From Streptomyces sp. 2114.4 (lineage in GTDB: Bacteria; Actinomycetota; Actinomycetes; Streptomycetales; Streptomycetaceae), in assembly GCF_900187385.1 (NCBI RefSeq), contig NZ_FYEY01000001.1, positions 2,294,001-2,358,000 on the forward strand: a stretch of DNA of 64,000 nt, written 5' to 3'. The number at the start of each line of letters is the position of its first letter. The stretch's first letter is position 1. Shown one piece after another: positions 31,762 to 40,370 of this stretch. The notes beneath the pieces are model-generated. The model worked only from the letters and a program-made list of their open reading frames with translations. It did no database searches and was not told the origin of the DNA. The translations under genes were made by a program, and so were the position numbers.

Positions 31762-33144
31762 GTGACGGCGACAGAGACGCAGCCGCATGAGCAGCGAGAA
31801 CGCCGTCGCGTCCGTGGGGGTCCGCTCCGGGATGTGGTGGGGCTCGTGTTGTTGCCGTTGCCGTTGCTGGTGGCGATGGTGCCGGTGTCGTTCGCGGGTG
31901 GGGGGACCCGTCGCTGGTTCGGGCGCGGGGAGAGTCAGCGGGCCGATGCGCAGGCCGCGAAGGATGCCGCGGCGGCGGCGTTCTACGAGCTGGACACCGC
32001 ACACCGTGACCTGCGGATCTCCATAGAGACGATCACCGCGGTCGACAATTCGCCGGCCGCGCGGAAGGCCGCGGAGGATTACGAGGGCTTCGGCCGGCGG
32101 ATCGACGAGGTGAGCCAGCAGTACATCACCGCGGTCGACTCCCACGATCTGGACCGTGACGATCTCGACGGTGCCGCGGTGGCGCGGGCGCGAGCGGATC
32201 TGACGCGGGCCAGGGAGGAGCTGGATCGCGTCCGGAGCGAGCTGGAGCGGTTCGCGCAAGGGCTCGGGCCGTTGCTGCAGACCGCCGAGACACAGCTGGC
32301 GCGGCTGGCCCCTGCCGTGGAGCGGGCGCGGCAGGCGCTGCTGGCGGCGAGCAATGCGCTGGACGCGGTCCGTGCGCGGGGGCTGCGGGCCGATGATCTC
32401 GCGACCCGGCTGGCGGCGCTCGGGCCCGAGCTGACCAGGCTCAATCAGGGCGCCGGGCAGCACGGCGTACAGGAGACGATCCGGCGCGCCGACGACATGC
32501 TGCGCAAGGCCGAGGGCGTGCGGACCGAGGCCGAGCGGCTGCCGGAGAAAGCGGCGGAGATCGACAAGCGGCTGGTGTCGCTGCGGACCCGGGCGCAGGC
32601 GATCACGACGCGGGCCGGGAAGGTCGACCCGGTCCTCAGCGAGCTGCGGCGGCGGTACAGCGCGGCATGCTGGCAGGACCTGCAGCAGGTACCGGAACAG
32701 GCCGCGCAGTCCGTCCGGCAGGCCGAGGTCAAGCTGCGGGAGGCCCAGCAGGCGCGGGACGAGCAGCGCTGGGCGGATGCCACGAGCCTGCTGGCCACCG
32801 TACGGGCGCTGCTGGACGGCACCGACGAGGCGGTCTCGGCGGCCGGTGACCGGCTGCAGCGGCTCGATGCGGTGTCGTTCGACCGGCAGAAGGAGGTCGA
32901 ACGGACGCGCTTCGCGGTCCGGGATGCGCAGCGACTGGCGATGGCCGGGCGCAGCACCCCCGATCCGCGGCATGCCGGCCCCCTGGACGAGGCGGTGGCG
33001 CGGCTGGACCGTGCGGTCGCGGGCCTGGAGGGGCGGCATCCGGACTGGTGGCATTTCCTGACGGAGACCGAGGCGGTACGGGAGACGGCGGCCCGGGTGG
33101 TGCAGGAGATCCGGGGGGCCAGGGGTGGCGCGGGGGGCAGCTGA
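31762..33144 (+). CDS. Coiled-coil membrane protein
   Basis: A 460-residue protein. A single hydrophobic segment (VVGLVLLPLPLLVAMVPVSF, about residues 25-44) is followed by about 400 residues of almost continuous amphipathic helix with heptad spacing of Ala and Leu (for example SELERFAQGLGPLLQTAETQL and GKVDPVLSELRRRY). It is probably membrane-anchored with a long coiled coil. No catalytic motif is present. I do not recognise the family. GTG start at 31762 preceded by GAGAGGGA. It might act as a structural or envelope-stress protein; nothing nearby confirms that. Confidence 0.72.
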   Translation: MTATETQPHEQRERRRVRGGPLRDVVGLVLLPLPLLVAMVPVSFAGGGTRRWFGRGESQRADAQAAKDAAAAAFYELDTAHRDLRISIETITAVDNSPAARKAAEDYEGFGRRIDEVSQQYITAVDSHDLDRDDLDGAAVARARADLTRAREELDRVRSELERFAQGLGPLLQTAETQLARLAPAVERARQALLAASNALDAVRARGLRADDLATRLAALGPELTRLNQGAGQHGVQETIRRADDMLRKAEGVRTEAERLPEKAAEIDKRLVSLRTRAQAITTRAGKVDPVLSELRRRYSAACWQDLQQVPEQAAQSVRQAEVKLREAQQARDEQRWADATSLLATVRALLDGTDEAVSAAGDRLQRLDAVSFDRQKEVERTRFAVRDAQRLAMAGRSTPDPRHAGPLDEAVARLDRAVAGLEGRHPDWWHFLTETEAVRETAARVVQEIRGARGGAGGS

Positions 33145-33393
33145 GGCTTCGGGGCGGCTGATGCCTCCGGGCCACGGCTGGGACTGCGGAGAGAGACGAA
33201 GCAGCTGAGGCTCCGAGGGTGGCTGAGGCTCCGGAGCAGGCCGGCGGGCGGTCCCCAGCCCGGATGCCACGTATGCGCTCATCACCGCGGCCACCCGCCC
33301 GTCACCCCGGGTGCAATGGCGTGATGTCGCACGTGGGCGGATCCTGGAGGGAAGTACGGCCCAGGCGGCACACCTGCGCGAAGGAGGCCGGAG

Positions 33394-34200
33394 ATGGCTA
33401 CTGGGGCTACTGGCCAGACCCTGCACGGGCCCTCGAACCCCTTTCACCGGACGAAGACGCCTCACACCCGGCTCGATGAGCATCTGCCCGTGGACCACCG
33501 TCTCAGCAAGGTCTACCGCATCGGCGCGGGGCTGATGGGCTTGGTGCTGATCGCCTTCGGCATCCTCGGGCTGACCCACCACATCGGCTTCTTCGACACC
33601 GGCGGCGACACCGTTGCCGGGCTGAACACCAACGGCTCCCTGAGCATCCTCTCCATCGTCGTCGGCGCGATCCTCGCCGCCGGGATGGTGATCGGCGGGA
33701 ACTTCGCCTCGACCCTCAACATCGTGTTCGGCGTCCTCTTCCTCCTGAGCGGCTTTGTGAACCTGGCGCTGCTGGACACCGGCGCGAACTTCCTCGCCTT
33801 CCGGCTCCAGAACGTCCTCTTCAGCTTTGTGGTCGGACTGATGCTGCTGGTCTTCGGGATGTACGGACGGGTGAGCGGCGGCCTCTCGCACGACAATCCG
33901 TACTGGCGCGCCCGGCACCCGGAGGAAGCGGAACGGTTCGACCGCGGCCAGCTGCGTCCCGTCTCCGGCATGACCGCCGCACGGCAGGCGGCGCGGCTCA
34001 ATGTCCAAGGCGCCTCGCATGCCGGGCGCGGTTCGTTCGGCGCCGGCACCAGCGGGAGCAGATCCCGCAGGGGCGTGGGTACGGGCACGGGAACGGGTAC
34101 TGCCTCCTCCGGTCCCAGGGGTGTGGGTGCGGGCTCCGGCACCCACACGAGCTCCGGCGGCACCGGCACGGACGCCGGTACGGCCGGCAAGAGGCCCTGA
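33394..34200 (+). CDS. DUF4383 family membrane protein
   Basis: A 268-residue protein with four membrane helices (LMGLVLIAFGILGL at about 47-60, LSILSIVVGAILAAGMVIGG at about 82-101, NIVFGVLFLLSGFVNLALL, and NVLFSFVVGLMLLVFGMYG) and a Gly/Thr/Ser-rich disordered C-terminal 90 residues. The four-helix part matches DUF4383; function unknown. GAAGGAGG sits before the ATG at 33394. A long perfect hairpin closes the transcript at 34218-34265. Confidence 0.85.
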   Translation: MATGATGQTLHGPSNPFHRTKTPHTRLDEHLPVDHRLSKVYRIGAGLMGLVLIAFGILGLTHHIGFFDTGGDTVAGLNTNGSLSILSIVVGAILAAGMVIGGNFASTLNIVFGVLFLLSGFVNLALLDTGANFLAFRLQNVLFSFVVGLMLLVFGMYGRVSGGLSHDNPYWRARHPEEAERFDRGQLRPVSGMTAARQAARLNVQGASHAGRGSFGAGTSGSRSRRGVGTGTGTGTASSGPRGVGAGSGTHTSSGGTGTDAGTAGKRP

Positions 34201-34217
34201 GCCGGGGCGAGGAGAGA

Positions 34218-34265
34218 CGTCAGGGCGTACCGAGGTGGGAATGGGGTGCTCGGTACGCCCTGACG
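34218..34265 (+). terminator. 17-bp perfect stem terminator
   Basis: CGTCAGGGCGTACCGAG (34218-34234) and CTCGGTACGCCCTGACG (34249-34265) are exact inverted repeats around a 14-base loop, just downstream of the DUF4383 gene. Confidence 0.85.
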
Positions 34266-34464
34266 GCTGATGACGGGAACCGGACGGCAGGGCAGGTGCG
34301 CTGTGCCGTCCGAGCGGCGGGCATGCCGGCAGGCCGGCAAGCACGCGGGGGGCAGCAGCGGTGTGCGGGGCGGGAGGGGGCAGGCCGGTACGGCGGCCCG
34401 GTGGCACCGCGTGGGTCGCCGGGGGCGGCAGGTCGGCGGACACGGGGAGAGCAGGGAGCACACG

Positions 34465-35172
34465 ATGAGCCGTTCGGAGCACACCGCCTCCCCCGCCGGC
34501 GGGCACGGGGTGCAGCACGAGGCGGTCGAAGCGCTCGCCGGGCGGATCGTCGAGGGCACTTACGGTGAGGGCGACAGCCTCGTCCTGCCGGAGGTGATGG
34601 CGCAGCTGGACGTGACCCAGACCGTGCTGCGTGAGGCGGTCAAGGTGCTGACCATGAAGGGTCTCCTCGATGCCGACAAGGAGCGAGGCACGTTCGTCCG
34701 CTCCCGGGCGGACTGGAACCTGCTGGATCCGGACGTCCTGCGCTGGAAGCTCGCGGCCGGTGTCTCGTCCGATTTCTTCGCCGATGTGCTCGAACTGCGC
34801 CGTTCCATCGAGCCCGCGGCGGCCGCGCTCGCCGCGGAGCGCCGCACGGAGGAGGATCTGGCGGCACTGGACACCGCGCTCGGTGCGATGGCCACGACCG
34901 ACACCGATCCGGCGCTGCGCATACGCGCCGATGCGTCGTTCCACACGGCGATGCTGATCGCCTCGAACAATCGCTTCTACGCGCAGATGCACCGGGTGAT
35001 CGTGCCGGTGATCGTCCAGCGCGACCGGGCCGTGCTCGCCGCGGACGGCGCGTTCGAAAATCCTCATGCTGCCCATGCCGCGGTGGTCGAGGCCGTACGG
35101 AGCCGGGACGTCGACGGGGCCTATATGGCGATGCTCGAACTGCTCGATCTGTCGGCGCGGGAGCATCCGTAG
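34465..35172 (+). CDS. FadR/GntR family regulator of the galactonate cluster
   Basis: A 235-residue regulator. The winged helix-turn-helix (HEAVEALAGRIVEGTYGEGDSL to VTQTVLREAVKVLTMKGLL, residues 18-65) is followed by a helical FCD ligand-binding domain (about 95-230) with the conserved DADASFHTAMLIASNN-type motif containing the metal-binding Asp and His. DgoR of E. coli, which senses D-galactonate, belongs to this family. As the first gene before dgoD, this protein is the likely repressor of the pathway. ATG at 34465 with AGGGAG upstream. Confidence 0.85.
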   Translation: MSRSEHTASPAGGHGVQHEAVEALAGRIVEGTYGEGDSLVLPEVMAQLDVTQTVLREAVKVLTMKGLLDADKERGTFVRSRADWNLLDPDVLRWKLAAGVSSDFFADVLELRRSIEPAAAALAAERRTEEDLAALDTALGAMATTDTDPALRIRADASFHTAMLIASNNRFYAQMHRVIVPVIVQRDRAVLAADGAFENPHAAHAAVVEAVRSRDVDGAYMAMLELLDLSAREHP

Positions 35173-35251
35173 GGGCTGATGCGGGAGCATCCGTAGGGCT
35201 GGGGCGGGAGCATCCGCAGGGCTGGGGCGGAAGCATCCGCAGGGGCTGGGC
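35157..35251 (+). repeat. 24-base tandem repeat at the FadR gene end
   Basis: The unit CGGGAGCATCCGTAGGGCTGGGG (about 24 bases) occurs four times with small changes. The first copy contains the last codons and stop of the FadR gene (REHP followed by TAG), so the array grew from the gene end. The repeats lie between the regulator and dgoD and may carry operator or promoter copies. Confidence 0.7.
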
Positions 35252-35331
35252 GGGAAGTCGTCGGTCCGGTGGAGCGGACTCCGCTCGTGGGCGGGGGGCC
35301 GCCCCGCACCCCGACAGGACGGAGCCGGACC

Positions 35332-36477
35332 ATGAAGATCAGCCGCATCGAGACGTTCCTGGCGCCACCGCGCTGGCTGTTCGTCCGGGTGGAGACCGAT
35401 GAGGGCGTCGTCGGCTGGGGTGAGCCGGTGGTCGAAGGGCGGGCCGAGCCGGTACGGGCGGCGGTGGAGGTGCTGTCCGAGTACCTTCTGGGCCAGGATC
35501 CGGCGCGCATCGAGGACCACTGGCAGGTCATGACCAAAGGCGGCTTCTACCGCGGCGGGCCCGTCCTGTCGTCCGCCGTCGCCGGCCTGGACCAGGCGTT
35601 GTGGGACATCAAGGGGAAGCGGCACGGTGTCCCCGTCCACCAGCTGCTGGGCGGGCCGGTCCGCGAGAAGATCCGCGCCTACGCCTGGGTGAGCGGCGAC
35701 GAGCCGCACGCCGTCCGCGACGCGGTCACCGCCCAGATCGAGGCGGGCTTCACCGCCGTCAAGATGAACGGCTGCGGCCGGATGACGCCGGTGGCCACCC
35801 GCGCCGAGGTACGGGCATGCCTGCTGCGCGCCGAGACCGCCCGCGAAGTCCTCGGCGACGCACGGGACTTCGGCCTCGACTTCCACGGCCGGGTCTCGCC
35901 CGCCAACGCCCGCAGGCTCCTCCCCCTGCTGGCCGACTACGCGCCGATGTTCGTCGAGGAGCCCGTCCTCTCCGACTACCCGCAAGTCCTCCCTGACCTC
36001 GTCAACGCCTCCAACATCCCCCTCGCACTCGGTGAACGTCTCTTCACCCGGCGAGAGTTCCTGGCTCCCCTCCAAGCCGGCATCGCGATCCTCCAGCCCG
36101 ATATCTCGCATGCGGGCGGCATCTCCGAGCTGCGCCGGATCGCCGCGCTCGCGGAGGTGTACGGGGCGCAGCTCGCCCCGCACTGCCCGCTCGGTCCGGT
36201 CGCGCTCGCCGCCAGCCTCCAAGTCGCCTTCACCACCCCGAACTTCCTCATCCAGGAGCAGTCCCTCGGGATCCACTACCACCGGGGCGCCGAGCTGCTG
36301 GACTACGTGGCGGATCCGGAGCCGTTCCGCTTCCACGGGGGGTCACTGCTGCGGACCGAGCGTCCCGGGCTCGGTGTGGAGGTGGACGAGGCCGCGGTGC
36401 GGGCGGCGGATGAGCGGGGTCACGCCTGGCGGAACCCCGTGTGGCGCCAGGACGACGGGTCGTTCGCCGAATGGTGA
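35332..36477 (+). CDS. dgoD: D-galactonate dehydratase
   Basis: A 381-residue enolase-superfamily enzyme. The first strand MKISRIETFLAPPRWLFVR, KMNGCGRM (catalytic Lys region, about residue 145), GLDFHGRV (metal-binding Asp, about 183), FVEEPV (Glu, about 206), LALGERLFTRREF (Glu, about 230), LQPDISHAGGISE (about 250) and HCPLGPVALAA match E. coli DgoD almost motif for motif, including the end DDGSFAEW. It dehydrates D-galactonate to 2-keto-3-deoxy-D-galactonate. The start ATG is at 35332. It forms an operon-like group with the aldolase and kinase that follow. Confidence 0.93.
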   Translation: MKISRIETFLAPPRWLFVRVETDEGVVGWGEPVVEGRAEPVRAAVEVLSEYLLGQDPARIEDHWQVMTKGGFYRGGPVLSSAVAGLDQALWDIKGKRHGVPVHQLLGGPVREKIRAYAWVSGDEPHAVRDAVTAQIEAGFTAVKMNGCGRMTPVATRAEVRACLLRAETAREVLGDARDFGLDFHGRVSPANARRLLPLLADYAPMFVEEPVLSDYPQVLPDLVNASNIPLALGERLFTRREFLAPLQAGIAILQPDISHAGGISELRRIAALAEVYGAQLAPHCPLGPVALAASLQVAFTTPNFLIQEQSLGIHYHRGAELLDYVADPEPFRFHGGSLLRTERPGLGVEVDEAAVRAADERGHAWRNPVWRQDDGSFAEW

Positions 36478-36690
36478 GGGGAGGTCCCCCCGGCAGCCCC
36501 GGCGCATCCGGCACGCACGGCAGCCACGGACGGCACGGCAGGCACCGCACATCCGCCACCCGGTACATCCGGCACGCCCGATACACCTGTCGGCGCGGCC
36601 CGGAATAATCGAGGGTGTCACTCGCGCGCCCGAACGACCCAGCAGCGCAGTCATCCACGCGGCGGGGTGCAGGAGAAAGCAGGAAACGCC

Positions 36691-37311
36691 ATGGACCTCA
36701 GCACAGCGCTCCGGACCGAGCGGCTGCTCGCCATCATCCGGGGCAGAGATGCGGAGGCGTCCTTCCGTACCGTCATGGCGCTTGTGGAGGCGGGTCTTCC
36801 GCTGATCGAGATCTCGCTGAGCGGGAAGGACGCCCTCACCGTGATCCGACGGGCACGCGCCGAGCTGGGCGACGCCGCCTGGCTCGGCGCCGGCACCGTC
36901 CTGACCGCACCGGACGCCCGCCGCGCCGCCGAGGCCGGGGCGAATCTCATCGTCACCCCCGGCCTCGGGGCCGGCCTGGAGGAGTCCGTACGCCAGGGGC
37001 TGCCGACGCTCGCCGGGGTGATGACGCCGTCCGAGGTGATCGCGGCGGACGCGCTGGGCGTCTCGGCCCTGAAGCTGTTCCCGGCGTCGGCCGGCGGACC
37101 GGCGTATCTGCAGGCGCTGCGTGCGCCCTTCCCCGAGTTGCCGTTCGTGCCGGTCGGAGGCGTGGACGCGGCCACCGCGCAGGAGTACTTCGCCGCCGGG
37201 GCGGTGGCGGTGGGTGTCGGCTCGCCGCTGGTCGGGGACGCGGCGGACGGCGGTGACCTGGACGGGCTGCGCAAGCGCGCGGCGGAGTTCAGGGCGGTGT
37301 GCGCACGATGA
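36691..37311 (+). CDS. 2-dehydro-3-deoxy-phosphogalactonate/gluconate aldolase
   Basis: A 206-residue class I aldolase of the KDPG/KDPGal family. LLAIIRGRDAEASFRTV opens the TIM barrel, VEAGLPLIEISL has the general-base Glu, LGAGTVLTAPDARRA follows, and VSALKLFPASAGGP contains the Schiff-base Lys (about residue 128). VPVGGVDAATAQEYFAAGAVAVGVGSPL is the phosphate-binding end. It splits the phosphorylated keto-deoxy acid into pyruvate and glyceraldehyde 3-phosphate. ATG at 36691. The stop overlaps the start of the kinase (ATGA), so the two are coupled. Confidence 0.9.
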   Translation: MDLSTALRTERLLAIIRGRDAEASFRTVMALVEAGLPLIEISLSGKDALTVIRRARAELGDAAWLGAGTVLTAPDARRAAEAGANLIVTPGLGAGLEESVRQGLPTLAGVMTPSEVIAADALGVSALKLFPASAGGPAYLQALRAPFPELPFVPVGGVDAATAQEYFAAGAVAVGVGSPLVGDAADGGDLDGLRKRAAEFRAVCAR

Positions 37312-38441
37312 CGGGGCAGTCGGCCGCCGGGGGCGGCGAAACTCAGCGGGACGGGGACGATCACGGGGACGGGCAGGAGGGCGGGGACGGGGACCCGCAG
37401 CGCTGCGGCGGCGCCGATGCCCGCCCCGGGACCACGGCCCCGGGCCGTCCACGGGCTCCCCGGCAACCGGGCCGTCCGGACGTCTTCACCTTCGGCGAGA
37501 CCATGGTCGCGCTGCGCGGCAGCGGCCCGCTGAAGCTCGGCGGCACGATGCAGGTCTCCATCGCCGGAGCGGAGAGCAATGTCGCGATCGGGCTGGCCCG
37601 GCTCGGGCACGAGGTCCACTGGGCGGGTGCGGTCGGTGAGGACGAGGCCGGGGAGCTGGTGCTGCGTACGCTGCGCGCCGAGGGCGTCGAGGTGTCCGGT
37701 GCCTCGGCCGACCCGGGTGCCCCGACCGGGCTGCTCCTCTTCGAGCCGCGGCTGCCCGACGTCACCCGGGTGCACTACTACCGTGCGGGATCGGCCGGCT
37801 CGCGGCTCACGGCAGACGGGATCGAGCGCGCCTTCCGCGCCGCCCCGCCCCGCATCCTGCACCTGACGGGCATCACCCCGGCCCTGAGCTCCACGGCTCG
37901 CTCGGCAGCTCTGCACTCCCTCCGACTGGCCCGCGAGTACGGCTCTTCGGTCTGCCTCGACGTCAACTTCCGCGCCCGGCTGTGGACGGCCGAGGAGGCC
38001 GCCGCGGTCCTGGGTGAGTGGCTCCCCTCCGTGGATCTCCTCATCGCCTCCGATGACGAGCTTTTGCTGTGCCTGCCGCCCCGGGACGCGGGCGGTGGCT
38101 CCGCCGCCGGCATCGCCTCGCAGGCCGGGCGGCTGCGGGAGCTGGGCGTCGGCGAGATCGTGGTCACACTCGGCGCGGAGGGGGCAATGGCCTTCACCCA
38201 CGACGGCTCCCTGCACCGGTCCGCCAAGGCCGTACGGGCCGTCGATTCCGTGGGGGCCGGCGACGCCTTCGTGGCGGGCTACCTGTCGGCGCTGCTGGAC
38301 GGTGACGGGCCGGCCGCTTGCCTGGAGCGGGCCGTCACCACGGGAGCGTTCGCGGTCGCGTCCCCGGGCGACTGGGAGGGCGCGCCGACCCGTGCGGAGC
38401 TGGGCATGCTGGGCGCGCCGCCCGGCACCGTCGTCCGCTGA
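37308..38441 (+). CDS. PfkB family 2-keto-3-deoxy-sugar-acid kinase
   Basis: A 377-residue kinase. After a 55-residue low-complexity N-terminus, PDVFTFGETMVALRGSG begins the ribokinase fold. AGAESNVAIGLARLG (about 89-103) binds the sugar, VCLDVNFRARLW follows, and VDSVGAGDAFVAGYLSALL (about 312-330) is the PfkB signature with the catalytic Asp. In this position it should phosphorylate 2-keto-3-deoxygalactonate for the aldolase. The ATG at 37308 overlaps the aldolase stop; a later start skipping the low-complexity part is possible but was not found with a good ribosome binding site. Confidence 0.88.
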   Translation: MTGQSAAGGGETQRDGDDHGDGQEGGDGDPQRCGGADARPGTTAPGRPRAPRQPGRPDVFTFGETMVALRGSGPLKLGGTMQVSIAGAESNVAIGLARLGHEVHWAGAVGEDEAGELVLRTLRAEGVEVSGASADPGAPTGLLLFEPRLPDVTRVHYYRAGSAGSRLTADGIERAFRAAPPRILHLTGITPALSSTARSAALHSLRLAREYGSSVCLDVNFRARLWTAEEAAAVLGEWLPSVDLLIASDDELLLCLPPRDAGGGSAAGIASQAGRLRELGVGEIVVTLGAEGAMAFTHDGSLHRSAKAVRAVDSVGAGDAFVAGYLSALLDGDGPAACLERAVTTGAFAVASPGDWEGAPTRAELGMLGAPPGTVVR

Positions 38442-38466
38442 GCGGCGGCGCGGCTAACCTGTGCCC

Positions 38467-38685
38467 ATGCCTCGTTACGAATACCGGTGCCGCCCCTGCG
38501 GCTCCACCTTCGAGCTGAACCGGCCGATGGCCGAGTCCTCCGCCCCGGCCGTGTGTCCCGAGGGCCACGCGGACACCGTGAAGCTCCTCTCCACGGTCGC
38601 CGTCGGCGGCTCCGCGACCGCTGCCGCCCCGCGAGGCGGGGGCGGCGGCTGCTGCGGGGGCGGCTGCTGCGGCGGCTCATACTGA
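38467..38685 (+). CDS. FmdB family zinc ribbon protein with a Gly-Cys tail
   Basis: A 72-residue protein. The first 30 residues (PRYEYRCRPCGSTFEL, C-x-x-C, then VCPEGH) form the FmdB/CxxC zinc ribbon seen in many regulators and RNA-binding proteins. The last residues, GGGGGCCGGGCCGGSY, carry four cysteines in two CC pairs and are more unusual. It might bind a second metal ion or a redox partner. ATG at 38467. Function in Streptomyces unknown. It is close to the kinase stop but on its own reading frame and may be co-transcribed. Confidence 0.84.
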   Translation: MPRYEYRCRPCGSTFELNRPMAESSAPAVCPEGHADTVKLLSTVAVGGSATAAAPRGGGGGCCGGGCCGGSY

Positions 38686-38716
38686 CGGCAACTGCGGGGG
38701 GGCGGGGCCCCGGCGG

Positions 38717-39376
38717 CTACCTCTTGCGTGCCAGGGTCACGCCGTCCGCCACCGTGAGGATGACCGCCTCCATACGGGAGTCCTCCACGACGTGGTCGTT
38801 GAAGGCCCTGATCGCCAGGGCCGACCCGGTCGCCGCCGGGTCGGCGACCTCCCCGTGGTACAGGACGTTGTCCGCCACGATCAGGCCGCCCGGCCGCAGC
38901 CGGGGCACCAGCTCCTCCCAGTACGCGATGTAGCCGCCCTTGTCCGCGTCGAGGTAGGCGAGGTCGATATGCGGTTCGGCCGGCATCGCCCGCAGCGTTT
39001 CCAGCGCGGGCGCGATCCGCAGCTCGACGCGGTCCCCGACACCGGCCTTCTCCCATGCCTCCCGGCCGTACGCCGTCCACTCCTCGGAGACGTCGCAGGC
39101 GATCAGCGTGCCGTCCGCGGGCAGCGCCTGGGCCATGGACAGCGCCGAAAACCCGGTGAACGTGCCCACCTCGACGACATGCCGAGCCCCGGTCAGCCGC
39201 ACCAGGAACGCCAGCAGGGGCCCCTGTTCCTCCGCTGACTGCATCCCCGCCGCCTCGGGGAACTGCTGCCGGGTGAGCTCCACGATGTCCCGCTGCGCGG
39301 CGTTCAACGGTGGGTTGTGGGCGAGGACGTAGTCATACATCTCCGCCGTGATCGGCGTGCTCTTGGACTCGGTCAC
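38717..39376 (-). CDS. SAM-dependent O-methyltransferase (caffeoyl-CoA type)
   Basis: A 219-residue methyltransferase of the Methyltransf_3 family. The SAM motif VVEVGTFTGFSALSMAQALP (about residues 65-84) is followed by LIACDVSEEWTAYGREAWEKAG, the catalytic metal-binding IDLAYLDADKGGYIAYWEEL (Asp residues about 138-142) and LIVADNVLYHGEV (about 163-175). Such enzymes methylate catechol-like hydroxyls using Mg2+. The substrate is unknown. GTG start at 39376 with GGGGAG upstream. Confidence 0.88.
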   Translation of the reverse strand: MTESKSTPITAEMYDYVLAHNPPLNAAQRDIVELTRQQFPEAAGMQSAEEQGPLLAFLVRLTGARHVVEVGTFTGFSALSMAQALPADGTLIACDVSEEWTAYGREAWEKAGVGDRVELRIAPALETLRAMPAEPHIDLAYLDADKGGYIAYWEELVPRLRPGGLIVADNVLYHGEVADPAATGSALAIRAFNDHVVEDSRMEAVILTVADGVTLARKR

Positions 39377-39521
39377 TGGCTCTCCCCTGGGTCAAGGATC
39401 GCGGTCTCGGGCGATCACCGGACGATGCAGCCAACCGCCTCGGCGAGACTAACCGAGCCGCCCCCTTCACCGTCCGCTTTCCGGTCGCTCCCTCCTCTCG
39501 TGCCTCCTCTTCTCCCCGGCC

Positions 39522-40370
39522 TCACCCGCGAAGGAAGGCCCGCACGATTTCCTCGCCCGCGGCGACGCCTCGTTCGTCGAGCGCGGTGACATGAGGGGCG
39601 TGCCAGCCGGAGTCCGCCAGTTCGCCGTGTCCGGGCCGCCATGCGCGGTCCGCGGCCAGCAGCAGGTCGGCGTCGAGGAGGGAGTCGCCGGCCGCGAGGA
39701 TCTGGGACGCCCCGGTGCGGCGGGCCACTTCCGCCACGGCTGCGCTCTTGGTCAGCGGCCGCGGCACGGCGTAGATCTTGCGGCCCTGCAGGGACACGGT
39801 CCAGCCGCGTTCGTCCGCCCAGCCGGTCAGGTCCTTCACCCAGGTGTCGGGCAGCAGCCGCCGCTCCACGACGAGATAGGCGAAAAGGTCCTCGGCAACG
39901 CGTTCCTTGAGCAGCCAGGCCGGGTCGGCGGTGCGGACCAGGTGCGCACGGATCTCGTCCAGGGGTGCGCACTGCGCGGAGAGGCGTCCGGCGACGGTGC
40001 GCTGCCAGTCCGGGTCGGACTCGCCCCGTACGAGCAGATGGCCGCCGTTGGCGCAGACGGCGAACTCGGGGACGGGCCCGGGGAGGTGGATACGGCCGTA
40101 CTGCTCGGGGGTGCGGGTGGTGGCCGGGACGAAGGTGGTGGTGCCGGCCAGTTCGGCGAGCAGGGCGGCGGCCGTCTCCGTCATATAGGACAGCGGTTTG
40201 CGCTCATAGGTCTCGACGCACAGGAGCCGCGGAGCCTCGGCGTCCGGCATGGCCAGCCCCAGGGCGGCGGCCGAATAGATCAGGGTGCGGTCGAGGTCGC
40301 TGGCGACCAAAAGAGGGGCAGCGCGCAGCGCTTCCAGGGAAGGGTGGTGGGCGAGGGGCCGGCCGCTCAT
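39522..40370 (-). CDS. HAD-family phosphatase of the ter-linked cluster
   Basis: A 282-residue HAD (subfamily IIB, Cof/trehalose-6-phosphate-phosphatase-like) hydrolase. Motif I is VASDLDRTLIYS (residues 21-32). FVPATTRTPEQYGRIHL stands at the place of motif II, K around 207 (RPLTKSAAVAEV) is motif III, and AGDSLLDADLLLAAD (about 227-241) is motif IV. The ATG overlaps the stop of the PRTase/StiP gene (ATGA), so the two are translated together. Published comparative genomics of ter-linked clusters describes the same combination of HAD, PRTase, C-C lyase and PELOTA genes as a predicted biosynthetic module. Confidence 0.88.
   Translation of the reverse strand: MSGRPLAHHPSLEALRAAPLLVASDLDRTLIYSAAALGLAMPDAEAPRLLCVETYERKPLSYMTETAAALLAELAGTTTFVPATTRTPEQYGRIHLPGPVPEFAVCANGGHLLVRGESDPDWQRTVAGRLSAQCAPLDEIRAHLVRTADPAWLLKERVAEDLFAYLVVERRLLPDTWVKDLTGWADERGWTVSLQGRKIYAVPRPLTKSAAVAEVARRTGASQILAAGDSLLDADLLLAADRAWRPGHGELADSGWHAPHVTALDERGVAAGEEIVRAFLRG

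Noticed and set aside
35157..35251. Direct repeats considered as a CRISPR array
   Set aside because: The units are contiguous with no unique spacers and overlap the end of a gene; no cas genes.
31636..36336. Very long minus-strand open frame (1566 codons)
   Set aside because: It runs antisense to well-supported genes with the opposite strand's codon bias; long antisense frames are expected in very GC-rich DNA.
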